Assembly: GCA_001704765.1 (NCBI GenBank)
Contig: MBFK01000100.1
Location: 139,900 to 203,899 of the forward strand
DNA from: Sinorhizobium shofinae
GTDB lineage: Bacteria; Pseudomonadota; Alphaproteobacteria; Rhizobiales; Rhizobiaceae
Length of the DNA: 64,000 nucleotides
Direction of reading: 5' to 3'
Shown here: positions 21,691 to 31,523 of the stretch, piece by piece
Position numbering within the stretch: the first letter of the stretch is position 1
Layout: every line of letters starts with the position of its first letter
The notes under the pieces: generated by a model
Databases searched by the model: none
The model's input: only the letters and a program-made list of their open reading frames with translations
Told to the model about the DNA's origin: nothing
Made by a program: the position numbers and the translations under genes

Positions 21691-22389
21691 TTACGGCGCC
21701 CAGTAGATCTGCAGCGGCGATGCCGCCCGCCTGAGGACGGCGCGGATCGGCAATTCGGCCTCGTCGCCTTCTGCTTTCGCGCGGCCAAGGACCTCCCTCT
21801 TTCCCTCGCCCTCGATGTGCAGGACCAGATATCCGGCATCCTGAAGGCTCGAGAAAGTAAACGTGAGTCGGGTTTCGCCGGCCCCGTCGGCCGCCATCGT
21901 GATCACGCCGCGTGGAGTCGCCGGATCGAGTGCCTCTCCGAGGCGTGTCCCGCCGGGAAAGAACGAGGCCGTATGCCCGTCCGTTCCCATGCCGAGCACA
22001 ACGACTTCGAAGGGGGCAGCAATGCCGGCCGTTTTCTCGCTTGCAATCGCAGCCGCATCCGCGGCCGTCGCCGCAGCGTGATAGAGCGGCACGAACCGCG
22101 CCACGGCCGCTTTGTTCTGAAGCAGGTTGGCCGCAACGAGAGCGTGATTGGAACGGTCGCTTTCCGGCGGCACGAACCGCTCGTCGACAAGCGTGATCGT
22201 CACCTTCGCCCAGTCGAGGTCGCGCTGCGACAGGGCGCGGAAAAAGGCCTTCGGCGTCGAGCCACCGGACACCGCGATGCTCGCCTCGCCGCGAGCCGCG
22301 ACGGCGGCGGCGAGCCTGGCGCTGACGGCATCGGCAAGCCCCTCCGCCAGGGCCGCTCCATTCTCGAACAAGTGCAGTGTCTCGCTCAT
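21691..22389 (-). CDS. pgl: 6-phosphogluconolactonase
   Basis: 232 residues, DevB/SOL-type lactonase hydrolysing 6-phosphogluconolactone to 6-phosphogluconate. Motifs: AVSGGSTPKAFFRAL (phosphate binding), VTITLVDERFVPPES and VVLGMGTDGHTASFFPG. It starts 9 bases after zwf ends, on the same strand, linking the two consecutive steps. Confidence 0.95.
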   Translation of the reverse strand: MSETLHLFENGAALAEGLADAVSARLAAAVAARGEASIAVSGGSTPKAFFRALSQRDLDWAKVTITLVDERFVPPESDRSNHALVAANLLQNKAAVARFVPLYHAAATAADAAAIASEKTAGIAAPFEVVVLGMGTDGHTASFFPGGTRLGEALDPATPRGVITMAADGAGETRLTFTFSSLQDAGYLVLHIEGEGKREVLGRAKAEGDEAELPIRAVLRRAASPLQIYWAP

Positions 22390-22398
22390 GGGCCGGTC

Positions 22399-23874
22399 CT
22401 AGATCGTGTCGTTCCAGGTGCGGCCGTCGCGCTCGATGAGCGCGATCGCCTGGCTCGGTCCCCAGGTGCCGGCGGTGTAGCCCTGCACCTGCTGTCCTGT
22501 CGTCTCCCAGGCTTTGAGGATCGGATCGATCCATTGCCAGGCGGCCTCCACCTCGTCGCGGCGCACGAACAGTGTCTGGTTGTTGCGGATGACATCGAGC
22601 AGAAGTCGTTCATAGGCGTCGGCATTGCGCACGCCGAAGGCTTCGGCGAAGCTCATGTCCAGGGGCACGTTCCTGAGGCGCATGCCGCCCGGTCCGGGAT
22701 CCTTGATCATCAGCGACTGCTTGACGCCCTCGTTCGGCTGCAGCCGGATCATCAACTGGTTGGCAGAGATGCGCCCGGCGCTATTGTCGAAGATCGAGTG
22801 CGGGATCTGCTTGAAGGTGATGACGATCTCCGACATGCGGCCGGCCGTGCGCTTGCCGGTGCGGATGTAGAACGGCACGCCGGCCCAGCGCCAATTGCTG
22901 ATCTCGGCCTTGATCGCGACGAAGGTCTCCGTGTTGGAAACGCCGCCTTCGAGCTCTTCGAGGTAGCCCTTGACCGGGCCGCCGGCGGACGCGCCGGCGC
23001 GATACTGGCCGCGAACCGTCACCTGTTCGACATTGGCGGCTGTAATGGGCTTCAGGGCTCTGAGGACCTTGAGCTTCTCGTCGCGCACCGCTTCCGCATC
23101 CATCGAGGTCGGCGCTTCCATCGCGACGAAGCAGACGAGCTGGAGAATATGGTTCTGCACCATGTCGCGCAGGGCGCCGGCCTTGTCGTAGTACCCGGCG
23201 CGATTTTCCAGGCCGACCGACTCGGCGACGGTGATCTGCACGTGGTCGATATGGGCCGAATTCCACAGCGGCTCGTAAAGTGCGTTGGCAAAGCGCAGCG
23301 CCATCAGGTTCTGCACCGTCTCCTTGCCGAGATAATGGTCGATGCGGAAGATCTGCTCTTCGCGGAACACCTTGCCGATCGTGTCGTTCAACTCCGTCGC
23401 GGAAGCGAGATCGCGTCCGATCGGCTTTTCGACGACGATGCGGGTGTTCTTGGTGATGAGCTTGTAATCGCGGATCTTTTCCGAGATATCGCCGAAGATC
23501 GCCGGCCCGACGGCGAGATAGAAGGCGCGGGTGCGATCCTTGCCTTCGTCCAGTATTTTCTTGAGATCGTCCCAGCCCTGTTCGGACTTCGCGTCGACAG
23601 AGACGTAGTAGAGCCGCGAGGTGAAATTCTCCACCTCGGCCTCGTCGAACTCGCCGGGCTTCAGGTGTTCCTTCAGCGCGTCGGATGCGAATTTGCGATA
23701 TTCTTCATTGGTGAGGGCAGCACGCGAAGCGCCGATGATTCGTGTCGGCTCGGTGAACTGGCCTTCGATCTGCCGGTGGTAGAGGGCCGGCAACAGCTTG
23801 CGCTCCGCAAGATCGCCGGTGCCGCCGAACACCACATAGTCAAACGGTTCGACAGGAATGATCTGGCTACTCAT
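22399..23874 (-). CDS. zwf: Glucose-6-phosphate 1-dehydrogenase
   Basis: 491 residues. Oxidises glucose 6-phosphate to the lactone, feeding the Entner-Doudoroff and pentose-phosphate routes. The NADP-binding FGGTGDLAERKLLPALY and the active-site signature RIDHYLGKETVQNLMALRF are intact. First gene of zwf-pgl-edd; glucose released by AglA, once phosphorylated, would enter here. Confidence 0.96.
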   Translation of the reverse strand: MSSQIIPVEPFDYVVFGGTGDLAERKLLPALYHRQIEGQFTEPTRIIGASRAALTNEEYRKFASDALKEHLKPGEFDEAEVENFTSRLYYVSVDAKSEQGWDDLKKILDEGKDRTRAFYLAVGPAIFGDISEKIRDYKLITKNTRIVVEKPIGRDLASATELNDTIGKVFREEQIFRIDHYLGKETVQNLMALRFANALYEPLWNSAHIDHVQITVAESVGLENRAGYYDKAGALRDMVQNHILQLVCFVAMEAPTSMDAEAVRDEKLKVLRALKPITAANVEQVTVRGQYRAGASAGGPVKGYLEELEGGVSNTETFVAIKAEISNWRWAGVPFYIRTGKRTAGRMSEIVITFKQIPHSIFDNSAGRISANQLMIRLQPNEGVKQSLMIKDPGPGGMRLRNVPLDMSFAEAFGVRNADAYERLLLDVIRNNQTLFVRRDEVEAAWQWIDPILKAWETTGQQVQGYTAGTWGPSQAIALIERDGRTWNDTI

Positions 23875-23902
23875 GGGATGTTCTCGATCTCGTTCAGGTC
23901 AG

Positions 23903-23966
23903 GGGCAGATATAATCTAATCGATTTAAAAGCGCTAGGGTGCAACGCAACAAAATCTTATCTGCCC
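23903..23966. promoter_or_regulatory. Widely spaced inverted repeat upstream of zwf
   Basis: GGGCAGATA (23903-23911) and TATCTGCCC (23958-23966) are perfect complements 46 bases apart, about 30-92 bases before the zwf start, flanking an AT-rich TATAATCTAATC stretch. The layout could be a pair of half-sites around the promoter; the regulator is unknown. Confidence 0.4.
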
Positions 23967-24051
23967 AATTTTTCCCAAGCATGAAGCTCTATCGTTGAAC
24001 CATTTCAGGAGTCGGGACTTGGCCAGACACCTGCTTCAGAAGCATGCGGCT

Positions 24052-25362
24052 CTAAAGGCGATCGCGCAAGGCATACCAGCTCAGCGCAAGGAAGAGTAGG
24101 ACCGACCGGAAGCGTGTCCCGCCGGGGAAAGCCGGTATTTTCAAGTCTCTGAGAAGGTCCAGCTCCGTCGCTCTGCCGAGCGCGAGGTCGGCATAGAGCT
24201 TTCCGCAATAGTTCGAGAGCATGACGCCGTGCCCGGAATAACCCCCGATACTCGTCACTCCTGGCATGACGTCGCGGCAGAAGGGCTGGCGCGGCATGGT
24301 GATGCCAACCGAGCCGCCCCAGGCATGGGTGATCTCGATATCGGCGAGTACCGGATAAATCTCGCGGATCTGGCGGCGAATGTGGCTGGAAATGTCGCGC
24401 GGGTTGTCGGCGGTATAGGCTTCGCGCCCACCGAACAGCAGCCGGCCATCCTTCGACTTGCGGAAATAGCGCACGACAAAACGCGAGTCGTCGACGGACT
24501 CCCCACCCGGAAGAATCTCGGGGTGGTCCATCAGCACCGGCGTCGCACCGATGAACGAGCGGATCGGCATGACGTGGCTGGCCGTAACCGGCTCGAGATT
24601 TCCGATATAGGCGTTGCAGGCGATTAACGCCCGCTCCGCAGTGATCGTGCCCCCGTTCGTCTCGATAACGACCGTGCCGCCCTTTTTCTCGATCTTCAGC
24701 GCCTTCGTCTGTTCAAAGAGATTGGCCCCGGCAAGGGCTGCCTGCCTTGCCAGGCCGACCAGCAGCTTCATCGGGTGGATATGGCCGGTACCGGCGTCCC
24801 GGATGCCGAAGTGATAGTGGCTCGAGCCAAGCCGGCTTGCGGTCTCTTCGCGGTCCATGAAGGAGAGATGAGGGTAGCCGAACCGCTCCGCCATCGCCTC
24901 GACATGGCGGCGATAGTCGGGCTCGAAGCTCTTCTTATGACCGACGGAGAGCTGGCCGGGCACGAACTCGATATCGATTCCGTGCTCGCTGGCGAAATCG
25001 AGCACGTAGCGCTTGGCGTTTTCCGCCATGTCGAAAAGCAACTGCGCCCGCTCGTGTCCGAGCACCTCTTCCTCCTCGTCGGCCCAGGCGCGCTGGCCTG
25101 TGCCGAATTGTCCGCCGTTGCGCCCCGAGGCGCCGTCGCCGAAGCGGCAGGCATCGATCAGCGTGACATCGGCGCCGCCCCCCGCAAGATTGTGTGCCGC
25201 CTGCAGCCCGGTATAGCCGCCGCCAATGATGGCGACGTCGGCCCTGCGCGAGCCTGGCATCGCCGGATAGGCGGGCCTATCCGGGACGGTTGCCTCATAC
25301 CAGGAAATTCCAGGCGAGATCGGGCTTTGCCAGTGCATGGATACGCTTTTCGACTCAGACAT
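24052..25362 (-). CDS. FAD-dependent oxidoreductase (DadA/PuuB-like)
   Basis: 436 residues. N-terminal dinucleotide-binding motif DVAIIGGGYTGLQAAHNLAG, then ASGRNGGQFGTGQR typical of DAO-family amine oxidases, and a C-terminal GYSGHGVMLSNYCGKLYADL that closes the FAD site. It overlaps the upstream glutamine-synthetase-like gene by 8 bases, so the pair is co-translated. By analogy with PuuA-PuuB it probably oxidises a gamma-glutamylated amine such as gamma-glutamylputrescine; the substrate is inferred. Confidence 0.8.
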   Translation of the reverse strand: MSESKSVSMHWQSPISPGISWYEATVPDRPAYPAMPGSRRADVAIIGGGYTGLQAAHNLAGGGADVTLIDACRFGDGASGRNGGQFGTGQRAWADEEEEVLGHERAQLLFDMAENAKRYVLDFASEHGIDIEFVPGQLSVGHKKSFEPDYRRHVEAMAERFGYPHLSFMDREETASRLGSSHYHFGIRDAGTGHIHPMKLLVGLARQAALAGANLFEQTKALKIEKKGGTVVIETNGGTITAERALIACNAYIGNLEPVTASHVMPIRSFIGATPVLMDHPEILPGGESVDDSRFVVRYFRKSKDGRLLFGGREAYTADNPRDISSHIRRQIREIYPVLADIEITHAWGGSVGITMPRQPFCRDVMPGVTSIGGYSGHGVMLSNYCGKLYADLALGRATELDLLRDLKIPAFPGGTRFRSVLLFLALSWYALRDRL

Positions 25363-26791
25363 TCAGGAGCAGGAATTCGCGTTCCCACGGGCTGATGACC
25401 TGCATGAAGGTCTCGAACTCGCCGCGCTTCACTCCGGCATAGATGGCGATGAACTCGGCACTGAAGACCTCCGCGAGGGAGGGCTCCGATTCGAGCAGCG
25501 AGATGGCTTCGAGCAGGCCGCGCGGCAGGTCGATTTCGCCCTCATTCGCCGTGTCTTCCGAGGGCGGAGTTGGCTGCAGATCCTCCATGATGCCGAGATA
25601 GCCGCAGCCGAGCGAGGCGGCGAGTGCCAGATAGGGGTTTGCATCGGAACTCGGCAGGCGGTTCTCGATGCGCCTCGCGACCGGGTCCGAAACCGGAATG
25701 CGGAACGCTGTCGTCCGGTTGTCGTAGCCCCAGGCCGTATTGACCGGCGCCGACATGTCCGGCGTCAAGCGCCGATAGGAGTTCACGTAAGGAGCCATCA
25801 TCGACAATGTCTTCGGCACGTAATGCTGCATGCCGCCGATGAAAGAGAAGAACTCCTTGGAAGGCGAGCCGTCCGGGCTGGAGAAGATGTTGCGGCCGGT
25901 CTCAAGATCGACGACCGATTGATGGATGTGCATCGCCGACCCCGGCTGGCCCTGCATCGGCTTTGCCATGAAAGTGGCGTAGATGCCGTGCTTCAGCGCC
26001 GCTTCGCGGATGGTGCGCTTGAACAGGAACACCTGATCGGCGAGTTCGATCGGATCGCCGTGCCTGAGATTGATTTCGAGCTGCGCCGGTCCCTCTTCGT
26101 GGATCAGCGTGTCGATCTCGAGGCCTTGTTTTTCCGAGAAATGGTAGATGTCGTCGATCAGTTCGTCGAATTCGTTGATGCCGGCGATCGAATAGCCCTG
26201 GCCGCCGAGGATGGAGCGGCCGGAGCGGCCTTTCGGCGGACGCAGCGGATAGTCCGGGTCGTCGTTCTGGGCGACGAGGTAGAATTCGATCTCGGGCGCG
26301 ACGACCGGTTTCCAGCCCTTCTGCCGGTAGAGGTCGACGACGCGCTTCAGGACGTTGCGCGGCGTATAGCTGATCTGCTCGCCCTGTGAGCCGACGATGT
26401 CGCAGATCACCTGCGCCGTAGGATCGCTCTCCCACGGGACGATGGAGAGGGTCGAAAGGTCTGGCACCAGCTTGATGTCGCTGTCGCGCGAGTCGTAGCG
26501 AAACTGGCCGGTCTCCTCCGGATACTCGCCGGAAATCGTGTGGCGGTAAACCGCCGATGGCAGCGCTAGCGACGTATTGGACGTGAATTTGGAGGTCGGC
26601 ATCATCTTGCCGCGCGGTACGCCGGCAAGGTCGGGCGTGATGCACTCGATATCTTCAATGCCGCGGATCTTCAGCCAGTCGACCGCCTCTTTCCAGGTCT
26701 TGACACCTCGGGGGGAATGCAGGGCGAGGGGAACTCCTGAACTCTTGCTGACCTTTACTGTCTGTTGGGCAACGCTTCTCTTGGAAGACAT
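25355..26791 (-). CDS. Glutamine-synthetase-family protein (gamma-glutamylpolyamine synthetase-like)
   Basis: 478 residues, class similar to PuuA rather than GlnA: the order LKIRGIEDIECITPDLAGVP, VVAPEIEFYLVAQNDDPDYP, EEGPAQLEINLRHGDP and NPYLALAASLGCGYLGI fits. There is no adenylylation-site region of GlnA type that I recognise. Such enzymes ligate glutamate to an amine using ATP. Its neighbour is an amine-type flavin oxidase and a polyamine importer lies 10 kb away, so polyamine catabolism is the best reading. No clear Shine-Dalgarno precedes the ATG. Confidence 0.8.
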   Translation of the reverse strand: MSSKRSVAQQTVKVSKSSGVPLALHSPRGVKTWKEAVDWLKIRGIEDIECITPDLAGVPRGKMMPTSKFTSNTSLALPSAVYRHTISGEYPEETGQFRYDSRDSDIKLVPDLSTLSIVPWESDPTAQVICDIVGSQGEQISYTPRNVLKRVVDLYRQKGWKPVVAPEIEFYLVAQNDDPDYPLRPPKGRSGRSILGGQGYSIAGINEFDELIDDIYHFSEKQGLEIDTLIHEEGPAQLEINLRHGDPIELADQVFLFKRTIREAALKHGIYATFMAKPMQGQPGSAMHIHQSVVDLETGRNIFSSPDGSPSKEFFSFIGGMQHYVPKTLSMMAPYVNSYRRLTPDMSAPVNTAWGYDNRTTAFRIPVSDPVARRIENRLPSSDANPYLALAASLGCGYLGIMEDLQPTPPSEDTANEGEIDLPRGLLEAISLLESEPSLAEVFSAEFIAIYAGVKRGEFETFMQVISPWEREFLLLNV

Positions 26792-26845
26792 AAATCACCG
26801 GATTTTGCTTCGGATAGCGCATCATAGCCGCCCATTGCCAATTGG

Positions 26846-26945
26846 CTACTGCATGTTTCGGCAAATAGGATCCGATTTAAGGACAAAAACATGCAGCATC
26901 TCAAATTGCTCAGCGATCTTTGTGCGTCTGATAAGACGCACGGCC
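26846..26945 (+). repeat. Intergenic palindromic repeat, family 2 copy C
   Basis: About 100 bases: GCTACTGCATG, a variable centre, GGACAAAAACATGCAG, then a terminal perfect hairpin GTGCGTCT-gata-AGACGCAC (26922-26941). Homologous copies are at 50241-50347 (reverse) and 52133-52226. It lies between the start of the glutamine-synthetase-like gene and the BaiN-family gene. Confidence 0.75.
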
Positions 26946-27016
26946 TCTAGGTGCTTGGCGATTGACTTTTCGCCCTTCGCCGGGAAGGAAGGCGAGAAAC
27001 GCGAAGAGGGCTTTCC

Positions 27017-28201
27017 GTGATCGAGAAGCAGGATGTGGTGATCATCGGGGCGGGTGCCGCCGGCATGATGTGCGCGATCGAGGCGGGAAAGCGCGGCCGC
27101 CGCGTCGTCGTCATCGACCACGCCAGGGCGCCAGGCGAGAAGATCCGCATTTCAGGCGGTGGCCGCTGCAATTTCACCAATATTCATACGGGCCCGAAGA
27201 ACTTCCTTTCCGACAATCCGCATTTCTGCAAGTCGGCACTTGCCCGCTACCGGCCGCAGGATTTCGTATCGCTCGTCGAACGGCACGGCATCGCCTGGCA
27301 TGAGAAGACGCTGGGGCAGCTTTTCTGCGACCTGTCGGCCAAGGACATCATCCGTATGCTCCTCGCGGAGATGAAGGAGGCAGGTGCGATGCTGCGGCTC
27401 GAGACGGCGATCTCGACCGTGGAAAAGATCGCTTCGGGTTTCCGCGTCGCCACGAGCGCCGGGACGATCGATGCCGCGTCGCTGGTGGTTGCGAGCGGCG
27501 GCAAATCGATCCCCAAGATGGGGGCGACAGGTCTTGCCTACCGGATCGCCGAGCAGTTCGGCCTGCCGGTCATCGAGACGCGGCCGGCATTGGTCCCCTT
27601 CACGCTCGATCCGACCCAGCTTGCCAAGCTCAGCGCGCTTGCCGGCGTCGCGGCCGATGCCGAGGTCCGCTTCGGCAAGGTTGCCTTCCGCGAGGCGGTG
27701 CTCATCACCCATCGCGGATTGAGCGGGCCGGCGGTCCTGCAGATCTCCTCCTATTGGCGTGAGGGCGCGGAGATCGTCCTGAGATTGATGCCCGATATCG
27801 ACATCGCTTCGATCCTCAAAGGCATGCGCCGCACGAGCGGACGCCAGGCGGCGCAGACCGCACTTGCCGACATCCTGCCGCGCCGGCTCGCGCATTTCTT
27901 TGCCGAGGAGGCAAAGCTCGCCGGGCGCCTGCTTGCCGATCTGTCGGACAAGGCGATCGACGCGCTGTCGGCTTCCATTCAGGCCTGGACGTTGAAGCCG
28001 GCGGGAACTGAGGGCTACCGGACCGCCGAAGTGACACTCGGCGGGATCGATACGCGCGTGCTCGACTCGCGGACCATGCAAACGACGAGCGTCCCCGGCC
28101 TCTATTTCATCGGCGAATGCGTGGACGTTACCGGCTGGCTCGGCGGCTATAATTTTCAATGGGCCTGGGCTTCCGGCTTCACCGCCGGTCAAGACGTGTA
28201 A
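27017..28201 (+). CDS. NAD(P)/FAD-dependent oxidoreductase, BaiN/YhiN (HI0933) family
   Basis: 394 residues from a GTG start. N-terminal FAD motif VVIIGAGAAGMMCAIEAGKR and the family-specific KIRISGGGRCNFTNIHTG are clear, as is the C-terminal LYFIGECVDVTGWLGGYNFQ. Members are soluble flavoproteins of uncertain physiological role. It stands alone, oriented away from the amine-catabolism pair. Confidence 0.85.
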   Translation: MIEKQDVVIIGAGAAGMMCAIEAGKRGRRVVVIDHARAPGEKIRISGGGRCNFTNIHTGPKNFLSDNPHFCKSALARYRPQDFVSLVERHGIAWHEKTLGQLFCDLSAKDIIRMLLAEMKEAGAMLRLETAISTVEKIASGFRVATSAGTIDAASLVVASGGKSIPKMGATGLAYRIAEQFGLPVIETRPALVPFTLDPTQLAKLSALAGVAADAEVRFGKVAFREAVLITHRGLSGPAVLQISSYWREGAEIVLRLMPDIDIASILKGMRRTSGRQAAQTALADILPRRLAHFFAEEAKLAGRLLADLSDKAIDALSASIQAWTLKPAGTEGYRTAEVTLGGIDTRVLDSRTMQTTSVPGLYFIGECVDVTGWLGGYNFQWAWASGFTAGQDV

Positions 28202-28425
28202 CCGCCGGGCAAAAATGGTGATTTGCGTCTTCAGCCATTGTTAAGGGAAATGGTCGAACCTGCTTTGCACGGCTCCACAGCCGGCAGAGGACTGGCGGAA
28301 CGGTCCCAGAACAGAGACCAGACTGTTTCCAATTCATGGCCTTTCCTCAGCCGCAGGATGGTTGCACCATGAAGCGCATGGCAAGACCCGAATGGTCCTG
28401 CCAAAGAGTAAGGAGACAGGATGCC

Positions 28426-28560
28426 ATGACCCAGCAACGTCGCCGTCCCCGTGCCATCGCCCGCGCCTATGAGAGCCGCTCTCAAGGCGAACTGATCGCC
28501 TTCGCCGCGACTCTTGCGCTTTTTGCGATCGCAGCTTTTGCAGTCTTTTCCTCCCTCTGA
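28426..28560 (+). CDS. Small single-span membrane protein, 44 residues
   Basis: Start chosen at 28426 because AAGGAG (28410-28415) lies at proper distance. A basic N-terminus (TQQRRRPRAIARAYESRS) precedes one hydrophobic helix (ELIAFAATLALFAIAAFAVF) at the C-terminus, a layout of small inner-membrane proteins. No family recognised. The strong ribosome site and charge-then-helix order argue that it is real. Confidence 0.5.
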   Translation: MTQQRRRPRAIARAYESRSQGELIAFAATLALFAIAAFAVFSSL

Positions 28561-28900
28561 CCTCTCCTCCTCCGCGATCGGAAGCGCTTCGCGGGCGGTT
28601 GCCGCGGATGCGAGCGCAGGTGCCCGGCGCTGGTTTAGACCGATCCAATAAGATCGCCCTCTGGGAACGCCGCGCTTATAAGAATCTTAATCGTTCAAAA
28701 CGAATATGCCCAAGACGCGATTCCGTCAGGTCCTCGCTGCTCGAAGCGGTGCGGTCCCGCAATGATTGCCGACGGATTGGCGGCGTGCGCCGCATGACTT
28801 CCGAAAAACATCAGCCTGTTTGCGCATCGGGTGGTGCCTAAGCGTTCTGTTCGGACGCTTGACGCCATTGGGGGAGGCCAAACGCGCGCTGGGAGCCAAG
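28561..28900. other. Intergenic region before the chemoreceptor gene
   Basis: 340 bases without a supportable gene; an 80-codon open frame here has no ribosome site and unusual composition. An AT-rich stretch around 28675-28705 could contain the chemoreceptor promoter, but I see no clear motif. Confidence 0.5.
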
Positions 28901-31435
28901 GTGTTTTCCATGTTCATTGACAGGATTCTTGCTCGCTTCAAGATCCAGACGAAGGTTCTGTTCTTCATCCTGCCGTTCGTCGTCAGCATCACGGCGGTCG
29001 GTATTACCGGCCTCTATGCCTCGGGCCTGCTGCAGGGCCGCATGGAGATCTCGAACAGCGTCCTGCAGACGCTGAGCGGCTTCAAGGATGTCTATGCCGG
29101 GATGAATCAGTTCCTGCACGAGACCACCGAGGAGAGCCGCAAGGCGGTCCAGGATACGATCGCCGCGCAGAAGGAGGTCCTGGCTAACACGGCCGCGCAG
29201 GTTGCGGGCGCAAGCGGCGAAACGGAACTAGCCGCCGCGATCGGCGCTACGAACGACATCGAGGCGCGCATCGACGGACTCTGGACGCTGCACGAGGGCG
29301 AACAGAAACTGCGTGCGGCGACGACGACTAATCTGGAGCGTCTGGCCGTCGAACAGTTGAAGATCAAGGAGGAGACGGACTCGCTACAATACGCCGTGCG
29401 CAAGGACGAAAACGCGGCGAAGACGATGCTGCGCAACGCCGAAAAGCTCCTGCGTGCCAGCCGCTTCTATACGGAATTCGCAACGGAAGTCAGCAAAGCC
29501 ATAACGGTCGAGGAAAAGCTGAAGGTCGCGCAGGACCTTTTCCCGAAGATCAGCCGCACGCAGCGCGACATCTTCACCCTGCTGCCCAAGGGCGAAAAGT
29601 CTCTGGCCGAGACGGTCAATTCGGCTGCTGGGGGAATCGGCGCGCTGATCAGGGCGCCGGCCGGCCCCGAAACCCTTGCTGGCCTTTCGAAATTCGTCGA
29701 TCGATTCCGCAATGCCAGCTTCCGACTGGAGGCTGCCTCGGTCGGAAAGATGCGCGAGGCGACGCAGATCTTCGCCGAGCTCGACAGCAAGATTGCCGCG
29801 ACGGAGTCCGTTCTGACCGCCACGCGCAGGCTTTCCGTCTCGATCACCGAGATTCAAATCGCCACAGCCGCCTTCCTCGGCAACACGACCGAGGAGAATC
29901 GCCAGAAACTTCTGGACAAGTTCCTGGCCGTCCAGGCCAACATCACGACTTTGCGCGGCATCGCCAAGGACATGAGCTTCTTCGATGCAACGGCCGAAAC
30001 GGTGCTGCCGGTCATCAACGCGATGAAGAAGGATAGCGTTTCGCTGGTCGAAATCACCGACAAGCGGACGGCGGAATTCAACGCGGCCGGCGCATCGATC
30101 AACGAGATCTGGAACGACCTCACCGGATTTGCCGAGCAGCAGAAGGTTGCCGCTGGCACGGAGCGGCAGGAAGCCAACCAGATTTCGGTCGCCGCCACGG
30201 TGGCTGGCGTCGTGATTGCGCTGCTCGCGGGGATCGCGCTCACGCTGACGCTGAAGCGGCCGATCGGACAGATCACCGCGGCCATGCGCCGGCTCGCCGA
30301 CGGCATGCTCGATACGACGATCGACGGCGATGCGCGACGCGACGAGATCGGCGACATGGCGCGTGCCTTGGGCGTCTTCAAGGAGAATGCCCTTTCGAAG
30401 GTGCGCATCGAGGCCGAGAGCGCGGAAGAGCGCGCCCGTTCCGAAGCCGAGCGCAACCGCAACGACGCGGACAAGCGCGAGCTCGACCGGCAGATCGATC
30501 TCGCCGTCAGCGAACTCGCGGCCGGCCTCGGACGGCTTGCCCAGGGTGATCTCTCCCAGCAGATCGAGGTGCCCTTCCACGGGCGCCTGGAGCAACTGCG
30601 GCAGGACTTCAACGGATCTCTCATTCGCCTGCAGGACACGCTGGCGCAGATCCGTGGCAATGCCCAGGCGATCCAGCAGAGCGGGGCCGACATGCACCAT
30701 TCCGCCGACGCGCTGTCACGGCGAACGGAGGCACAGGCCGCCTCGCTCGAACAGACGGCAGCTGCCGTCGACCAGATCACCGCGACGGTGCGCTCCTCGG
30801 CAGAGCGCGCCCACGAGGCGAACCAGTCGGTTTCCGAGACCAAGCGGAGCGCCGACAGTTCGGCGACAGTGGTCGCCAATGCCATCGCCGCCATGGGCCG
30901 CATCGAGGATGCTTCGCGTCAGATCGAACAGATCATCGAGGTGATCGACGACATCGCCTTCCAGACCAACCTGCTCGCCTTGAATGCCGGCATCGAGGCG
31001 GCGCGCGCCGGCGAGGCGGGCAAGGGCTTTGCGGTCGTCGCCCAGGAGGTTCGCGAACTGGCGCAGCGCTCGGCCGAGGCAGCGCGGGAAATCAAGGGCC
31101 TGATCAACAAGTCGACGGACGAGGTCAGTTCCGGCTCGCTGCTCGTCAAGGAGACCGGGGCGGTGCTCGCCTCGATCAGCGCGCAGATCGTCACCGTCAG
31201 TCAGCATGTCGAGATGATCGCCACCGCAAGCCGCGATCAGGCGACGGCGCTGCATGAGGTCAACGGCTCCGTCAACCAGATGGACCAGATGACCCAGCAG
31301 AACGCCTCGATGGTCGAGGAGGCGACGGCCACCAGCCGTGCGCTGGCGACCCAGGCCGATACACTGATGATGCTGGTTGAGCAATTCCGCCTGGCACCGG
31401 AGAGCGGAGCCGGTCAGGCTTATCGCGCCGCATAG
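28901..31435 (+). CDS. Methyl-accepting chemotaxis protein with large helical periplasmic domain (McpZ-like)
   Basis: About 844 residues. Start taken at the GTG 28901 because GGGAG (28891-28895) is well spaced; the ATG at 28910 is an alternative. Order: membrane helix ([20 protein letters not shown]), a periplasmic sensor of about 390 residues predicted all-helical, second membrane helix ([20 protein letters not shown]), HAMP ([20 protein letters not shown]), and a signalling hairpin with tip [20 protein letters not shown]. No C-terminal CheR-binding pentapeptide is seen. The sensor is too long and helical for dCACHE and resembles S. meliloti McpZ. Ligand unknown. Confidence 0.88.
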   Translation: MFSMFIDRILARFKIQTKVLFFILPFVVSITAVGITGLYASGLLQGRMEISNSVLQTLSGFKDVYAGMNQFLHETTEESRKAVQDTIAAQKEVLANTAAQVAGASGETELAAAIGATNDIEARIDGLWTLHEGEQKLRAATTTNLERLAVEQLKIKEETDSLQYAVRKDENAAKTMLRNAEKLLRASRFYTEFATEVSKAITVEEKLKVAQDLFPKISRTQRDIFTLLPKGEKSLAETVNSAAGGIGALIRAPAGPETLAGLSKFVDRFRNASFRLEAASVGKMREATQIFAELDSKIAATESVLTATRRLSVSITEIQIATAAFLGNTTEENRQKLLDKFLAVQANITTLRGIAKDMSFFDATAETVLPVINAMKKDSVSLVEITDKRTAEFNAAGASINEIWNDLTGFAEQQKVAAGTERQEANQISVAATVAGVVIALLAGIALTLTLKRPIGQITAAMRRLADGMLDTTIDGDARRDEIGDMARALGVFKENALSKVRIEAESAEERARSEAERNRNDADKRELDRQIDLAVSELAAGLGRLAQGDLSQQIEVPFHGRLEQLRQDFNGSLIRLQDTLAQIRGNAQAIQQSGADMHHSADALSRRTEAQAASLEQTAAAVDQITATVRSSAERAHEANQSVSETKRSADSSATVVANAIAAMGRIEDASRQIEQIIEVIDDIAFQTNLLALNAGIEAARAGEAGKGFAVVAQEVRELAQRSAEAAREIKGLINKSTDEVSSGSLLVKETGAVLASISAQIVTVSQHVEMIATASRDQATALHEVNGSVNQMDQMTQQNASMVEEATATSRALATQADTLMMLVEQFRLAPESGAGQAYRAA

Positions 31436-31474
31436 CGGGACGGAGCGTCCTTTCGCCACAACACGCTATAGCCG

Positions 31475-31512
31475 GACGCCGCGCACCCTCGGTGCGCGGC
31501 GTCGTCGTTTGT
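31475..31512 (+). terminator. Hairpin terminator after the chemoreceptor gene
   Basis: GACGCCGCGCACC pairs perfectly with GGTGCGCGGCGTC (13 bp, 3-base loop), 39 bases after the stop. The following GTCGTTTG is only weakly T-rich. Confidence 0.65.
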
Positions 31513-31523
31513 TCTGAGCGAGT

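Noticed and set aside
21565-23919. 784-codon plus-strand open frame
   Set aside because: It is antisense to pgl and zwf, which have full family motifs; long shadow frames are expected in such GC-rich DNA, and its product is Arg/His/Asp-rich without domains.
28599-28841. 80-codon open frame before the chemoreceptor gene
   Set aside because: No ribosome site and biased composition; probably the chemoreceptor leader.
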